38,797 nt of DNA from Chloroflexota bacterium (GCA_002722455.1 PBMB01000017.1:204897-243693), one strand, 5' to 3'. Shown: positions 7,314-16,733, numbered from the stretch's first letter. Notes: generated from the sequence alone by a model not told the origin. Made by a program: numbers and translations.

Positions 7314-7343
7314 TCGTAAAAGATACAAATAATCCCATATAAT
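7314..7343 (+). promoter_or_regulatory. Candidate promoter for the envelope/glycan operon
   Basis: A perfect TATAAT lies at 7338-7343, 19 nt upstream of the DUF2298 start codon, which would give a very short leader. The 18-nt-spaced -35 position (7314-7319, TCGTAA) is poor. It lies just after the zinc-ribbon terminator, so a promoter is expected here. Confidence 0.4.
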
Positions 7344-7362
7344 CTAGAAGAGAGGTTCTTTG

Positions 7363-9705
7363 ATGGATGTAATTATATGGTTTTTCCTTTTAGAGGTAAT
7401 TGGGATTATTTCAGTTCCTATAATGTACAACCTTTGTACTGGTCTTAAGGATCGTGGTTATAGTTTTTCCAAAGTTTTTGGTTGTATTATTTTTGCTTAT
7501 GTTTTATGGATAGTAAGTATTTTCAATATTTTCCCAATTGTTTTTTTTACTTGTCTATGTTTCCTTCTGTTGTTTGCTGGTTTTTCTTTCTTAATATTAT
7601 GGAAATCATATAAAGAAATCATAAAACATTTACGTATACACTGGAAAATGTTTTTAATTATGGAATTTCTTTTTGCGTTTGTCTTTATTATATTTTTATT
7701 TTATAGAGGTTGGGATTCGGGTATCAATCATACAGAACAATTGATGGATTTCATGTATTTTAATGCAAGTCTTACGACTCAAGCAGGTACCCCTAAAGAT
7801 CTGTGGTTAAGTGGACATAGTGTTGCATATTACTATTTTGGTTATTGGGTTATGGCTATTTTAGCTAAAACATCTAATGTGGTAGCAGGAGTTTCATATA
7901 ATTTGAGTTTAGTTACTATTCCTGCATTATCTGCTGTAGGAGTATACGGTCTAGCGTATAACTTGGCATATGATGTTTCAAAGAAGGGGTTGACAGTTTT
8001 CTTCGGATTGTTTTCATCATATTGTTTAGTTTTTTTGGCTAATATCGTAGGCTTTTTTGAGTTTTTATGGGCAAATGGCATTGGTTCAGAAAAATTTTGG
8101 TCATGGATTGGTATTACAGGGTTAAGTGGAGAAAGCACTGTGCAAACTACTACTTGGTATCCGGAGGGATTTTGGTGGTGGTGGAGATCTTCGAGAGTAA
8201 TTAGCTCTACGGTGGATCAACAGCAAGTGGATGTAACTATTAATGAATTTCCTTTCTTTAGTTTTATGTTAGGTGATCTTCACCCACATGTTATAGCGAT
8301 TCCTGTGTTCTTAATGTTTTTAGGATTTTGTTTAAATATTTTATGGGCAGGTGTTGGAGATAAAAGAAAATATATAGTGGGATTTATTGTCATTGGTTTT
8401 ATTTCTGGGGTTCTTTTTTCTATTAATCCCTGGTTAATTCCCCCTATGGTTCTAATATTACTGGGGGTGCTTATAACAGTTAATTTGGAAACATCATCAT
8501 ATCCTCAGGTTTCTAAAAAAATCCCGTGGTTATTATTTGGCGGTGGACTTGCTTTTGCTACATCCATTGTAGCTTTTATGCCTGGAATTTCTATTTTGCA
8601 AGATCTTTCTACCCAAGTGTCTGGAGTTAGTCCTGTAGGGAATTATAAGGAATTGGCATCAGTTACCTCTAGATATATTCATATTCTTATTTTTTGGGGC
8701 CCATATATTATTTTATCACTACCTTTTGTGATTTTAACGTTCTTTAAAACTACATTAAAAAAATCTTGGCGCTCTTTGAGTTACAGTGCATTATTTTTAG
8801 TAAGTATGCCATTTTTAATTTGGGTTGTATTGCATTTCGTTTATGGTGGAGAGGTGAGTGCAATTGGAGATAGGTGGCTATACCTTTTGCCCTATTTTGT
8901 ATTAATGTGGTTATCTATTTACAGTACTCTTTGGATGTGGATATATCGTATTTCAGATAGAAATATGATTTTTTCATTGATACTAATTTTTGTTTCATTG
9001 ATACTAATTCAATTTCCAGAAATCTTATTTTTAGACGATAATTTTAGTTCACCTACGGAGAGAATGAATACCGTTTTCAAGTTTTATTACGCTTCATGGA
9101 TATTATTAGCTACGGTTTCTGGTTATACCATTTACTGTATGATGAATAAATTTGCTCCATATTTTAAATTAAAGAAGTCTTTATTCCTTCTATATGCTTT
9201 ATTATTTATTGTATTCTTAGGATCATCATATTATACGGTAGCTGCATTTAAATATAATGTTGATAATTCCGAATTAGAAGAATTCAATTTGAATGGAGTA
9301 AGTGTGTGGAAAGCTGATGAGAGGCAAGCAATTGAATATTTTAAACAAAATGCTAATTATACTGATGTAATACTTGAAGCTGTTGGGCCAGATTATAGTC
9401 AGTTTTCACGAATTTCTTCTGGAACAGGTCTTTCTACTGTTCTAGGTTGGGTTGGACATGAGTATCAATGGAGAGGAAATCTTGAAATTATTAATCAACG
9501 TAAAGATGATATCGTGCGATTATATAGTTCTGTAGATGTTGATGAATCTCAAACATTAATTAACAAATATGACATTGAATATATTTATATAGGTGAGAAT
9601 GAACGCAATATTTATGGAGATCAGGGGATTAATAAATTTTATAAGATTATGGACCTTGTATATAAAGAGTCCAGTGTCTTAATTTTTAAGAGAAGAAATA
9701 GTTAG
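7363..9705 (+). CDS. DUF2298 (Chlor_Arch_YYY) polytopic membrane protein
   Basis: A 780-residue integral membrane protein with well over a dozen hydrophobic segments. Hallmarks of DUF2298/TIGR03662 are present: SGHSVAYYYFGYWVMA (the YYY motif, near residues 145-160), DLHPHV near 305, and SPTERMNTVFKFYYASW near 562-578. A soluble C-terminal part (about residue 640 onward) follows. Families with this organisation resemble GT-C type glycosyltransferases, but the biochemical role is not established. A TTG at 7360 precedes ATG 7363; the ATG is chosen because AGAGG at 7351-7355 is well spaced to it. It is the first gene of a four-gene same-strand block with an Agl23-like protein, a flippase-like protein and an FAD oxidoreductase, suggesting surface glycan or glycoprotein assembly. 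Confidence 0.88.
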   Translation: MDVIIWFFLLEVIGIISVPIMYNLCTGLKDRGYSFSKVFGCIIFAYVLWIVSIFNIFPIVFFTCLCFLLLFAGFSFLILWKSYKEIIKHLRIHWKMFLIMEFLFAFVFIIFLFYRGWDSGINHTEQLMDFMYFNASLTTQAGTPKDLWLSGHSVAYYYFGYWVMAILAKTSNVVAGVSYNLSLVTIPALSAVGVYGLAYNLAYDVSKKGLTVFFGLFSSYCLVFLANIVGFFEFLWANGIGSEKFWSWIGITGLSGESTVQTTTWYPEGFWWWWRSSRVISSTVDQQQVDVTINEFPFFSFMLGDLHPHVIAIPVFLMFLGFCLNILWAGVGDKRKYIVGFIVIGFISGVLFSINPWLIPPMVLILLGVLITVNLETSSYPQVSKKIPWLLFGGGLAFATSIVAFMPGISILQDLSTQVSGVSPVGNYKELASVTSRYIHILIFWGPYIILSLPFVILTFFKTTLKKSWRSLSYSALFLVSMPFLIWVVLHFVYGGEVSAIGDRWLYLLPYFVLMWLSIYSTLWMWIYRISDRNMIFSLILIFVSLILIQFPEILFLDDNFSSPTERMNTVFKFYYASWILLATVSGYTIYCMMNKFAPYFKLKKSLFLLYALLFIVFLGSSYYTVAAFKYNVDNSELEEFNLNGVSVWKADERQAIEYFKQNANYTDVILEAVGPDYSQFSRISSGTGLSTVLGWVGHEYQWRGNLEIINQRKDDIVRLYSSVDVDESQTLINKYDIEYIYIGENERNIYGDQGINKFYKIMDLVYKESSVLIFKRRNS
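8972..9009 (+). repeat. 21-bp in-frame tandem duplication inside the DUF2298 gene
   Basis: The 17-mer TTTCATTGATACTAATT occurs at 8972-8988 and again at 8993-9009, a 21-bp period. It encodes the hydrophobic repeat SLILIFV / SLILIQF in a transmembrane segment. The copies are identical over 17 bases, indicating a recent slippage or duplication that keeps the reading frame. Confidence 0.8.
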
Positions 9706-9740
9706 TGTTTTCTAGATTTGTTTGAGGCTAGATTTAAAAA

Positions 9741-11840
9741 ATGAACTTTAAAAATTATCTAATTCGATTTGATAATAATCTTTCTTGGGGTAAATTGTTG
9801 TCGATCATCAAGAATTTTAATAAAAACTTAATACAGAAATATCGGTTTATATTTATTCCAAATTTACAACCTAAGGATTTCATAGAATTCTGGATCTATT
9901 TTATGATTTTGTTGTCAGCATTATTTACTAGATTTTGGGATCTTGGTATTAGGCCTATGCACCATGATGAAAGTATCCATGCTATAAGTGCTTGGAATTT
10001 GTTTACCCAGGGAATCTATAATCATCATCCTATGGTACATGGCCCTTTTCAAATAGAAGCTACATCATTGCTTTTTTTAATTTTTGGAGATTCTGATTTT
10101 ACTGCACGAATTTTATATGCTTTTGCCGGTACGATATTGGTTATGCTTCCGATATTACTACGACCATTTATAGGGAGGTATGGAGCAATTGTTGCATCTT
10201 TATTATTGTTGATCTCGCCTTCCTTACTTTATTATAGTCGTTTTGCCAGAAACGATATACTTATGTGTCTTTGGACACTATCATTATTTACTGTTGTATG
10301 GAGATATATTAAATTTGGTAAAGATAAATATCTTTATTTATCAACGCTCTTTTTAGTAGCTTTATTTTGTACTAAAGAAAATGCTTATTTTACAGTTTTC
10401 ATAATGTGTTCGTATATTGGATATGGTTTTATATCTGTACAGTGGCAATCTGTGAGTAAATCAGTCTCTATTTTAGGGAAACATCCACACAATGTTTTTT
10501 TTCAATGGTCGTATTTGTTATTTAACAAATTATATTTTGGAGTAAAAAATTCAGTATCTAGAAAGTCAAGTATCACAATACTTGTGTTTGCTCTCACCTT
10601 ACCATTAACAAGTGGATTTATAGGTTTATTACAGGATTGGATTCCATTCATTCTAATTTCTTCAACAGAGTCTACTCAAATTACAGGGTTACCTGTTGGA
10701 GGAGGTGTTGTAATTGCGTTCTTAACAATTCTTATTTTGTTTTCAATTTCGTTTCTACTAGGGTGGCAATGGAATAAAAAGAAATGGGTGGTATGTTTTC
10801 TCATTTTTTGGGTAGTATGGATCGCATTATATACTACAGGTTTTTCTAATTGGAATGGTATTAGTTCAGGATTATGGCAATCGGTTGGGTATTGGATTGT
10901 TCAGCAGGATGTTGGGCGTGGAGCGCAACCTATGTATTATTATTTTGTAATAGGTTTGTTATATGATTTTCTTCCTATGCTATTTTCACTAGTTGCATTA
11001 ATATATTATTGGGGTAAACAAGATACTTTTGCAAAATTTTTATTGTTTTGGGTTGTGAGTTCAGCATTGATTTATACTTTTGCAAGTGAAAAAATGCCTT
11101 GGTTATTGGTCCATATGACTCTTCCAATGATAATGATTTCGGGGAAATTTTTAGGTGAGCAATTCAATCGTTTAGGTATTATATCTTCACTATTAAATGG
11201 GAAATTAGAATTTAGCAAAGACAGATTAAAATCATTTATTGTAGCTAGTGTGTTTATAGTATTATTCTTACTTACATTAAGAGCTTCATTGATTGCTAAT
11301 TTTCTGAATTCTGCTATTCCTGTTGAAATGCTTGTTTATACTGCAACTACACCAGATATATCTGATATTTCAAACACTGTTAGTGTTTACCAGAATGATA
11401 AAACTGAGAATTTTTCGGCTTTTCAAATAACAGTTGACGAAACTAGTGGATTTGCTTGGCCTTGGGTATGGTATTTTAGAAACAATACTAATGTTTCATA
11501 CACTTCGTTGAATAATATCTTAGACACTGAGCAATTTGTTGATCAAAATAGAATTTTTTTAGTTCATGAGCAAAATCGATTTGACGACGAAAGTTTTTGG
11601 TTTGTTAGAAAAATCAAACATCGATGGTGGTTTCCTGAAAATGAAACATATAGAAATATAACTTTTGGTCAATTACTAAAAGGTAGCTTGGATCAAAAAA
11701 CAAGAAATAGAGCCTTCAGATATTTTTTATATAGAGATATGCCTGCAGATATTGGTAGTGAGAATGCATATCTCTATATTCCTAAAAATTTCATTGGTGT
11801 AAAAGATAAGATATTTAAAAAATTGTTATTTGAAAATTAG
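9741..11840 (+). CDS. Agl23/TIGR03663-like membrane protein (GT-C type)
   Basis: A 699-residue polytopic membrane protein. RPMHHDESIHAISAWNLF near residues 71-88 carries the acidic first-loop motif typical of GT-C and dolichyl-phosphate-mannose-type transferases, preceded by TRFWDLG. Later blocks such as LLYYSRFARNDILM and CTKENAYFTVF match the TIGR03663 family ('flippase activity-associated protein Agl23'), found mainly in Chloroflexota and archaea. A soluble C-terminal tail follows residue ~540. It lies 35 nt after the DUF2298 gene; only a weak GAGG at 9724-9727 precedes the ATG. The likely role is transfer of a lipid-linked sugar on the outer face of the membrane. The family is firm; the substrate is unknown. 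Confidence 0.85.
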   Translation: MNFKNYLIRFDNNLSWGKLLSIIKNFNKNLIQKYRFIFIPNLQPKDFIEFWIYFMILLSALFTRFWDLGIRPMHHDESIHAISAWNLFTQGIYNHHPMVHGPFQIEATSLLFLIFGDSDFTARILYAFAGTILVMLPILLRPFIGRYGAIVASLLLLISPSLLYYSRFARNDILMCLWTLSLFTVVWRYIKFGKDKYLYLSTLFLVALFCTKENAYFTVFIMCSYIGYGFISVQWQSVSKSVSILGKHPHNVFFQWSYLLFNKLYFGVKNSVSRKSSITILVFALTLPLTSGFIGLLQDWIPFILISSTESTQITGLPVGGGVVIAFLTILILFSISFLLGWQWNKKKWVVCFLIFWVVWIALYTTGFSNWNGISSGLWQSVGYWIVQQDVGRGAQPMYYYFVIGLLYDFLPMLFSLVALIYYWGKQDTFAKFLLFWVVSSALIYTFASEKMPWLLVHMTLPMIMISGKFLGEQFNRLGIISSLLNGKLEFSKDRLKSFIVASVFIVLFLLTLRASLIANFLNSAIPVEMLVYTATTPDISDISNTVSVYQNDKTENFSAFQITVDETSGFAWPWVWYFRNNTNVSYTSLNNILDTEQFVDQNRIFLVHEQNRFDDESFWFVRKIKHRWWFPENETYRNITFGQLLKGSLDQKTRNRAFRYFLYRDMPADIGSENAYLYIPKNFIGVKDKIFKKLLFEN

Positions 11841-11854
11841 AAGTGATTGTTAAT

Positions 11855-12901
11855 ATGATTCATTTTGTTAAAAAATGGCTATTCCCTCTATTGGGTGCGT
11901 TACTACTTTTATGGTTTTTTATAACGATAGATATGGCAAGATTTTTTAATGAGATTATAAATGTTGATTTGCGATTAGTGTTCCTTGGTATTGCGATGTA
12001 TTTTATTTCAATTAGTTTTCGCACTTTAAGATGGAAGATTTTATTGAGTGGTGTAAAAGTAGTTCCTCATAATCAATTATATCCAGTAGTAGTAGTTGGA
12101 TATATGGCAAATAATATATTGCCGTTTCGTTTAGGAGAGTTTGTTAGAAGTTATTATCTTTATAAAAGAACAGGTATTGGTGTTACAAGAGGAATTACTG
12201 CAATATTTGTAGAAAGAATATTTGATGCTCTTGTTTTGTTGTTATTTATCGCTGTAATTGGTTTGTTTGTACCAATATATAAAAACTTAACTAGCTTAGG
12301 AGAAGCATATAATATTTCTTTGGTTCAACTTATTATTTTGTTTTCTTTTCCATTTCTTTTAGCTTTTGCATTTGTGATGTTCTCATCTTTCTATCCTCAG
12401 TTTGTATTAGCTCTACTTAAAAAGATTGTAAAGGTTTTTAAATCTAGCATTAGTGGTTGGATATATAAAAAATTTGATGTAATTGTTAAGGGCTTCAGAA
12501 TTCTTTCATCCCCGTTGATTTTTATAAGAGTATTTGCGTTATCTATAGCTGTCTGGTCATTTGAAGCAGTTTTGTTTATATTTATTGGGATGTCTTTTCA
12601 AATAGACCATTTATATACTAATATGTTCTATTTTTTAATAACGATGGTCCTGGCAATGTCTATAGGAAATATTGCTAGTTCGATACCATTTGCTCCTGGC
12701 GGAATAGGCTTGTTTGAGGTTGTTACTAGAGAAGTAGTTGTATTGTTTTCGTTCATGATGATAGATAGAACTGTTGCATCAGCATATGTTACTGTTGTAC
12801 ATATCGCTTTATTATTGCCGATGATTGTTGGTGGTCAGATTTTCTTAATTACAGATCAAATTACATTTAAAAAATTATTAGATAACTCAAAACAAGGTTG
12901 A
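11855..12901 (+). CDS. UPF0104 / AglD-like flippase-type membrane protein (LPG synthase TM domain)
   Basis: About 348 residues with 8-9 transmembrane helices, of the lysylphosphatidylglycerol synthase TM-region family (PF03706). Visible family motifs: FRTLRWKILL, NNILPFRLGEFVRSYYL, VERIFDALVLL and SIPFAPGGIGLFEVV. Members without a catalytic soluble domain, such as archaeal AglD relatives, are linked to lipid-linked sugar handling. A GTG at 11843 would add four residues and start 2 nt after the previous stop; ATG 11855 has a weak AGAAG at 11839-11843. Tight packing with the Agl23-like gene shows cotranscription. Confidence 0.85.
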   Translation: MIHFVKKWLFPLLGALLLLWFFITIDMARFFNEIINVDLRLVFLGIAMYFISISFRTLRWKILLSGVKVVPHNQLYPVVVVGYMANNILPFRLGEFVRSYYLYKRTGIGVTRGITAIFVERIFDALVLLLFIAVIGLFVPIYKNLTSLGEAYNISLVQLIILFSFPFLLAFAFVMFSSFYPQFVLALLKKIVKVFKSSISGWIYKKFDVIVKGFRILSSPLIFIRVFALSIAVWSFEAVLFIFIGMSFQIDHLYTNMFYFLITMVLAMSIGNIASSIPFAPGGIGLFEVVTREVVVLFSFMMIDRTVASAYVTVVHIALLLPMIVGGQIFLITDQITFKKLLDNSKQG

Positions 12902-12944
12902 TTTTTTTATTTATATGTGTGAGAAATAGGAGCTTAAGACATTA

Positions 12945-14354
12945 ATGGTTAGAATTGCAGTTATAGGGGCTGGGGCTGCAGGACTGTCTGCCGCTCATCA
13001 CCTTTTACAAAATGGTTGTGAGGTGAAAATATACGAACGATCATCTTTTGTAGGTGGGCAAGCTTCTACTTTTGAAGTTTTAAAAGATATTCCGCTTGAA
13101 AGAGGGTATCATCATTTATTTATTAGTGACACTGATATTATTGAATTGATAGACCATTTGGGGTTATCAAGTCAATTGAAATGGATCCCATCTAAGGTAG
13201 GCACGTTTACACGAGGTAAAACATTTAAATTCACCACTGCATTAGATTTATTAAAATTTAGTCCACTTAATTTGATTGATCGATTACGATTAGGCTTTCT
13301 TTCCTTATATTTGAGCAAGATAAGTGACTGGCATAATCTTGAAAGCAGTACTGCTGTAAATTGGCTCAAAAATTTTGGTGGGCAGAATATATATGACGTG
13401 TTTTGGGAGCCTATGTTACAAGGGAAATTTGGGAAAAATTATTTTTCTCAAGTTAATATGGCATGGATTTGGGGTAAAATCAATACTCGATTTGCTTCAA
13501 GAAAAGGGTTTTTAGCTAAAGAACTGCTGGGATATCCATTGTGTAGTTTTGGAACAGTGTTTGATGAATTAGTGAGATCAATTAAAAAAAAGGGTGGTAT
13601 AGTTGAACTATCTAGGGAAGTAACAAAAATCATCTCACTTGATCAAGACCAAAAGGTAAAAATTATTTCAGAACTCAAGGCCGATACTTGGCAATCTCCT
13701 ACGAAACATGACTTTTCTCCTGAAACAATTGAATTTGAATCGAAAGAAAAAAATATACATACCGATGAATTTGATGCGGTTATTGTAACAACACCTTCAT
13801 ATGTTTTTTCTAATATTATTGATAATATACCTCAAGATTATCAGACTTCTTTATTAAGTCAAAATTATTTATCTGCGATTTTATTAATTCTGGTATTGAA
13901 GAGTCCTTTGTCAGAATACTATTGGTTGAATATAGCTGATAGAAAAATTCCGTTTGTAGGTGTTATTGAACATACCAATTTGGCAGATCCAAGTAATTAT
14001 AATGACAAACATATAGTTTATTTATCTAATTATGTTAGTAAAGATGATCCTCTCTTGAAGAAAAACCATAAAGATTTACTAGACTTGTATTTACCGCATT
14101 TGAAGAAAATTAATAAAGATTTTTCAAAAGATTGGATTGAAGAATCTTTTTATCAAAGAGTAGATGCAGCTCAACCAATTGTTGGCATTAATTATTCATC
14201 TCAAATTTTGTCACATGAAACACCATTTCCTAATATATATTTAGCAAATACAACCCAAATTTATCCAGAAGACAGGGGGACTAATTATAGTATTAAAATC
14301 GGGAAAAAAGTTGCAAAACTTTTATTGACCAATATCAATAAGACCCTATATTAA
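12945..14354 (+). CDS. NAD(P)/FAD-dependent oxidoreductase, phytoene desaturase/protoporphyrinogen oxidase-like
   Basis: A 469-residue flavoprotein. The N-terminal dinucleotide-binding motif is GAGAAGLSAAHHL (residues 8-20), with the acidic strand end in KIYERSSFVGGQAST. The C-terminal FAD block is IYLANTTQIYPEDRGTNYS, where YPEDRGTN is characteristic of this amine-oxidase-like subgroup. ATG 12945 is preceded by TAGGAG. It is the last gene of the envelope/glycan block, 43 nt after the flippase-like gene. It could oxidise a polyisoprenoid carrier or a sugar-lipid precursor, but this is inference from neighbours; classic desaturases of this fold act on carotenoids. A 113-nt non-coding gap separates it from nuoE. 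Confidence 0.8.
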   Translation: MVRIAVIGAGAAGLSAAHHLLQNGCEVKIYERSSFVGGQASTFEVLKDIPLERGYHHLFISDTDIIELIDHLGLSSQLKWIPSKVGTFTRGKTFKFTTALDLLKFSPLNLIDRLRLGFLSLYLSKISDWHNLESSTAVNWLKNFGGQNIYDVFWEPMLQGKFGKNYFSQVNMAWIWGKINTRFASRKGFLAKELLGYPLCSFGTVFDELVRSIKKKGGIVELSREVTKIISLDQDQKVKIISELKADTWQSPTKHDFSPETIEFESKEKNIHTDEFDAVIVTTPSYVFSNIIDNIPQDYQTSLLSQNYLSAILLILVLKSPLSEYYWLNIADRKIPFVGVIEHTNLADPSNYNDKHIVYLSNYVSKDDPLLKKNHKDLLDLYLPHLKKINKDFSKDWIEESFYQRVDAAQPIVGINYSSQILSHETPFPNIYLANTTQIYPEDRGTNYSIKIGKKVAKLLLTNINKTLY

Positions 14355-14367
14355 CCTATTTATCTAT

Positions 14368-14409
14368 TAAATCTCTGTAGAATTCTTGTAAATTTCTGTA
14401 GAATTCTTG
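14368..14409 (+). repeat. 21-bp tandem repeat upstream of nuoE
   Basis: Two head-to-tail 21-bp units (14368-14388, 14389-14409) differ at one base (C14373 versus T14394), and a few bases of a third unit follow. The shared core is TCTGTAGAATTCTTGTAAA, at 14374 and 14395. It lies non-coding, about 60-100 nt ahead of nuoE, a position where it could act as a double operator or be a neutral slippage product. Confidence 0.85.
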
Positions 14410-14429
14410 TAAAATATTATTAAGTGGTT

Positions 14430-14451
14430 CATAGCAAATTGTTGTGCTATG
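14430..14451 (+). other. Hairpin in the nuoE leader
   Basis: CATAGCA (14430-14436) and TGCTATG (14445-14451) form a perfect 7-bp stem with an 8-nt loop. A weak T-run (TTTGT) follows, so it could be a poor terminator for the upstream block or a 5' leader hairpin of the nuo mRNA. TATTAT at 14415-14420, between the tandem repeat and this hairpin, is a possible -10 box. Confidence 0.4.
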
Positions 14452-14467
14452 TTTGTATCTGTCGTAA

Positions 14468-14989
14468 ATGATATTAAGGACTAATGCTTTTGTGTCTTCA
14501 TACAACGAGAAGATAGCCTTACAGATTAAGGATTTGTTATTTTCTGGAGATCAGTCTTCAGAAAATAATTCACGCAGAACTATATTGAGTTCTTTGCTAT
14601 CTATTCAAGATAGATTTGGATATATTCCCGAGATAGCAATTGAAACAATTGCGACATATATGAATGTTAGTATAAATGATGTTTGGAGTGTTGCATCGTT
14701 TTACAAAAATTTCAGATTTGAACCTCCCGCCAAACATCTAATTGAAGTTTGTTGGGGGCCGTCTTGTTATTTTAAAGATTGTTCAACAATGATTTCAATG
14801 ATTTTCGATCTATTAGGGTTAGATGATGAAGGTACAAATCGTGATGGAGATATTTCTGTTCGTTATAATACCTGTCTTGGAGCATGTGCCCAAGGGCCTG
14901 TAATATCAATTGACGGTCAATTAGAAGGAAAATTAAATGGTGATACTGCTGTGAATCTAATTAAAAAATTAAAAGAAAGTGCAAATTGA
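14468..14989 (+). CDS. nuoE: NADH-quinone oxidoreductase subunit E (24-kDa type)
   Basis: A 173-residue thioredoxin-like [2Fe-2S] subunit. The four cluster ligands are C95 and C100 (CWGPSC) and C136 and C140 (CLGAC). The N-terminal helical part contains DRFGYIPE and VASFYKNFRFEP, canonical for the family. ATG 14468 has no ribosome binding site; an in-frame GTG at 14492 has AAGGA at 14476-14480 and may be the true start, removing eight residues. It is the first gene of nuoEFG and overlaps the nuoF GTG start by 11 nt. Its cluster accepts electrons in the NADH-oxidising arm of complex I or related hydrogenases. Confidence 0.92.
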   Translation: MILRTNAFVSSYNEKIALQIKDLLFSGDQSSENNSRRTILSSLLSIQDRFGYIPEIAIETIATYMNVSINDVWSVASFYKNFRFEPPAKHLIEVCWGPSCYFKDCSTMISMIFDLLGLDDEGTNRDGDISVRYNTCLGACAQGPVISIDGQLEGKLNGDTAVNLIKKLKESAN

Positions 14990-16733
14990 CTTTAAGCATA
15001 TGATTTATTCTGAACTTTATAAAAAAGCAAAAGAAGAATGGGACCAACATATATCTGGCAATAAAGTCTTAATTCGAGTAGGTATAGAGACTAATAGTAA
15101 AGCTGCAGGTGCTATTAATGTATTTGAATCAATTAAACAGCAAGCATCATTACATAATATAGATATTAACCTGGATAAAGTAGGAACTCTTGGTTTGTGT
15201 TTTGCTGATCCGGTTGTAGAGATAATAAAGCTTGACGGGAGTAGAGTGTTTTTTCAAAATGTAGAAGTTGATGATGTCCCGATTATATTTAGTAAATGGG
15301 TTTTAAGTGATGAAATAGATCAAATACCTTCAAATAAAATATTGGCATTTTATGGATTAGATGGGCTTTCTGATATACCAAAATATGACAATTTACCTTT
15401 CATAAAGATGCAAAACAGGATTGTTTTGAAAAATGCTGGAATCATATCTCCTTTGGAAATTAATCATTATATAGCAAATCAAGGATATGCAGCGATTGAT
15501 AAAGCAATAAGATCCTTAAAACCAGCACAGGTAATAGAAGAAATAAAATCATCTGGTTTAAGAGGTAGAGGGGGCGCAGCCTTTCCAACTGGTTTAAAGT
15601 TGAGTTTTATGGCAGCTCCATCCTCTAATTCAAAATATATATTATGTAATTGTGAAGAAGGAGATCCGGGTTCATTTAATGATAAAGCTATATTAGAAAG
15701 TGACCCACATTTATTAATTGAAGGTATTTTACTTGCAGGTTACGCAACTGGTGCAGACAAAGGAGTTGTGTTTATCCGACATGGTCATGAAGGACCAATT
15801 GAGACTATGGAGCATGCTATTAAACAAGCTTATGATTCTGGAGTTTTGGGTGAGTCAGTTTTAGGGACAGATTTTAGTTTTGACCTAGAAATTTCATTAA
15901 CTGGGGATTCTTATGTTGCAGGTGAAGAGACAGCTTTAATGGAAGCGATAGAAGGTAAACGTTCGATGCCTAGATCAAAACCTCCATTTCCAGCTGCGTA
16001 TGGTGTTTGGGGAAACCCAAGTACAATTAACAATGTAAAAACTTTAGCATATATACCTAGTATTATTGATCGTGGTGGAGATTGGTTTTCTACTGTTGGG
16101 GTTGATAAGAGTACGGGTACTGCGTTAATTTGTTTAACAGGAGATATTGTTCGTCCAGGGTTGTACGAGTTGCCGTTTGGTATTACTTTGAGTGATGTTA
16201 TTAATAAAATTGGTGGGGGAGTGATTGGTGATAGTAAATTGAAAGTTCTTCAGACTGGAGGGCCTTTAGGAGGAGTCTTAAATTCTAACAGTTTAGACAT
16301 TACGTTAGATTTTGATAAGATGGCATCTGAGGGGGCCATCTTGGGCTCTGGAGGTATTATTGTAGGAAATGAAGATAGGTCTGTTGTTGATCTTACTCGA
16401 TTGTTAGTTACATTTTGTCAGTATGAATCTTGTGGTAAATGTTTTCCTTGTAGGTTAGGGACTAGTCAATTATTAGAGTTAATGGAAAGATTAACTCGGT
16501 TTGATGCAACTGAGCAAGACTTAGAAACATGTGAAAAAATTGGGGATGCTATGAAGGCTGGTTCTTTATGTGGTCATGGTCAGTTAGGATTTAATCCAAT
16601 TAAGTCTGCCCTCCAACATTTCCCAGATGAGTTCAAATATTATTTAGATAAAGCCAAATATCATTTAAAAACAGAATCAGCAACCAAACAGAAATTTTTT
16701 GTTCCACAAAATAGTCGATCGTATAGTAAATAA
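14979..16733 (+). CDS. nuoF: NADH-quinone oxidoreductase subunit F (NADH/FMN-binding), HymB-like N-terminus
   Basis: Binds NADH and FMN and passes electrons to a [4Fe-4S] cluster. The 584 residues exceed the ~430 of E. coli NuoF because an N-terminal ~150-residue thioredoxin-fold-like region is present, as in HymB/HydB-type subunits. That region shows only one cysteine (GLCFAD), so it probably lacks its own cluster. FMN/NADH site: SGLRGRGGAAFPTGLK, CNCEEGDPGSFNDKA and GDSYVAGEETALMEAIEGK. The cluster cysteines are in ESCGKCFPCRLG (near residues 485-493) plus SLCGHG (near 530). GTG 14979 overlaps nuoE; ATG 15000 is an alternative. Neither has a strong Shine-Dalgarno, suggesting translational coupling. 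Confidence 0.94.
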   Translation: MQIDFKHMIYSELYKKAKEEWDQHISGNKVLIRVGIETNSKAAGAINVFESIKQQASLHNIDINLDKVGTLGLCFADPVVEIIKLDGSRVFFQNVEVDDVPIIFSKWVLSDEIDQIPSNKILAFYGLDGLSDIPKYDNLPFIKMQNRIVLKNAGIISPLEINHYIANQGYAAIDKAIRSLKPAQVIEEIKSSGLRGRGGAAFPTGLKLSFMAAPSSNSKYILCNCEEGDPGSFNDKAILESDPHLLIEGILLAGYATGADKGVVFIRHGHEGPIETMEHAIKQAYDSGVLGESVLGTDFSFDLEISLTGDSYVAGEETALMEAIEGKRSMPRSKPPFPAAYGVWGNPSTINNVKTLAYIPSIIDRGGDWFSTVGVDKSTGTALICLTGDIVRPGLYELPFGITLSDVINKIGGGVIGDSKLKVLQTGGPLGGVLNSNSLDITLDFDKMASEGAILGSGGIIVGNEDRSVVDLTRLLVTFCQYESCGKCFPCRLGTSQLLELMERLTRFDATEQDLETCEKIGDAMKAGSLCGHGQLGFNPIKSALQHFPDEFKYYLDKAKYHLKTESATKQKFFVPQNSRSYSK

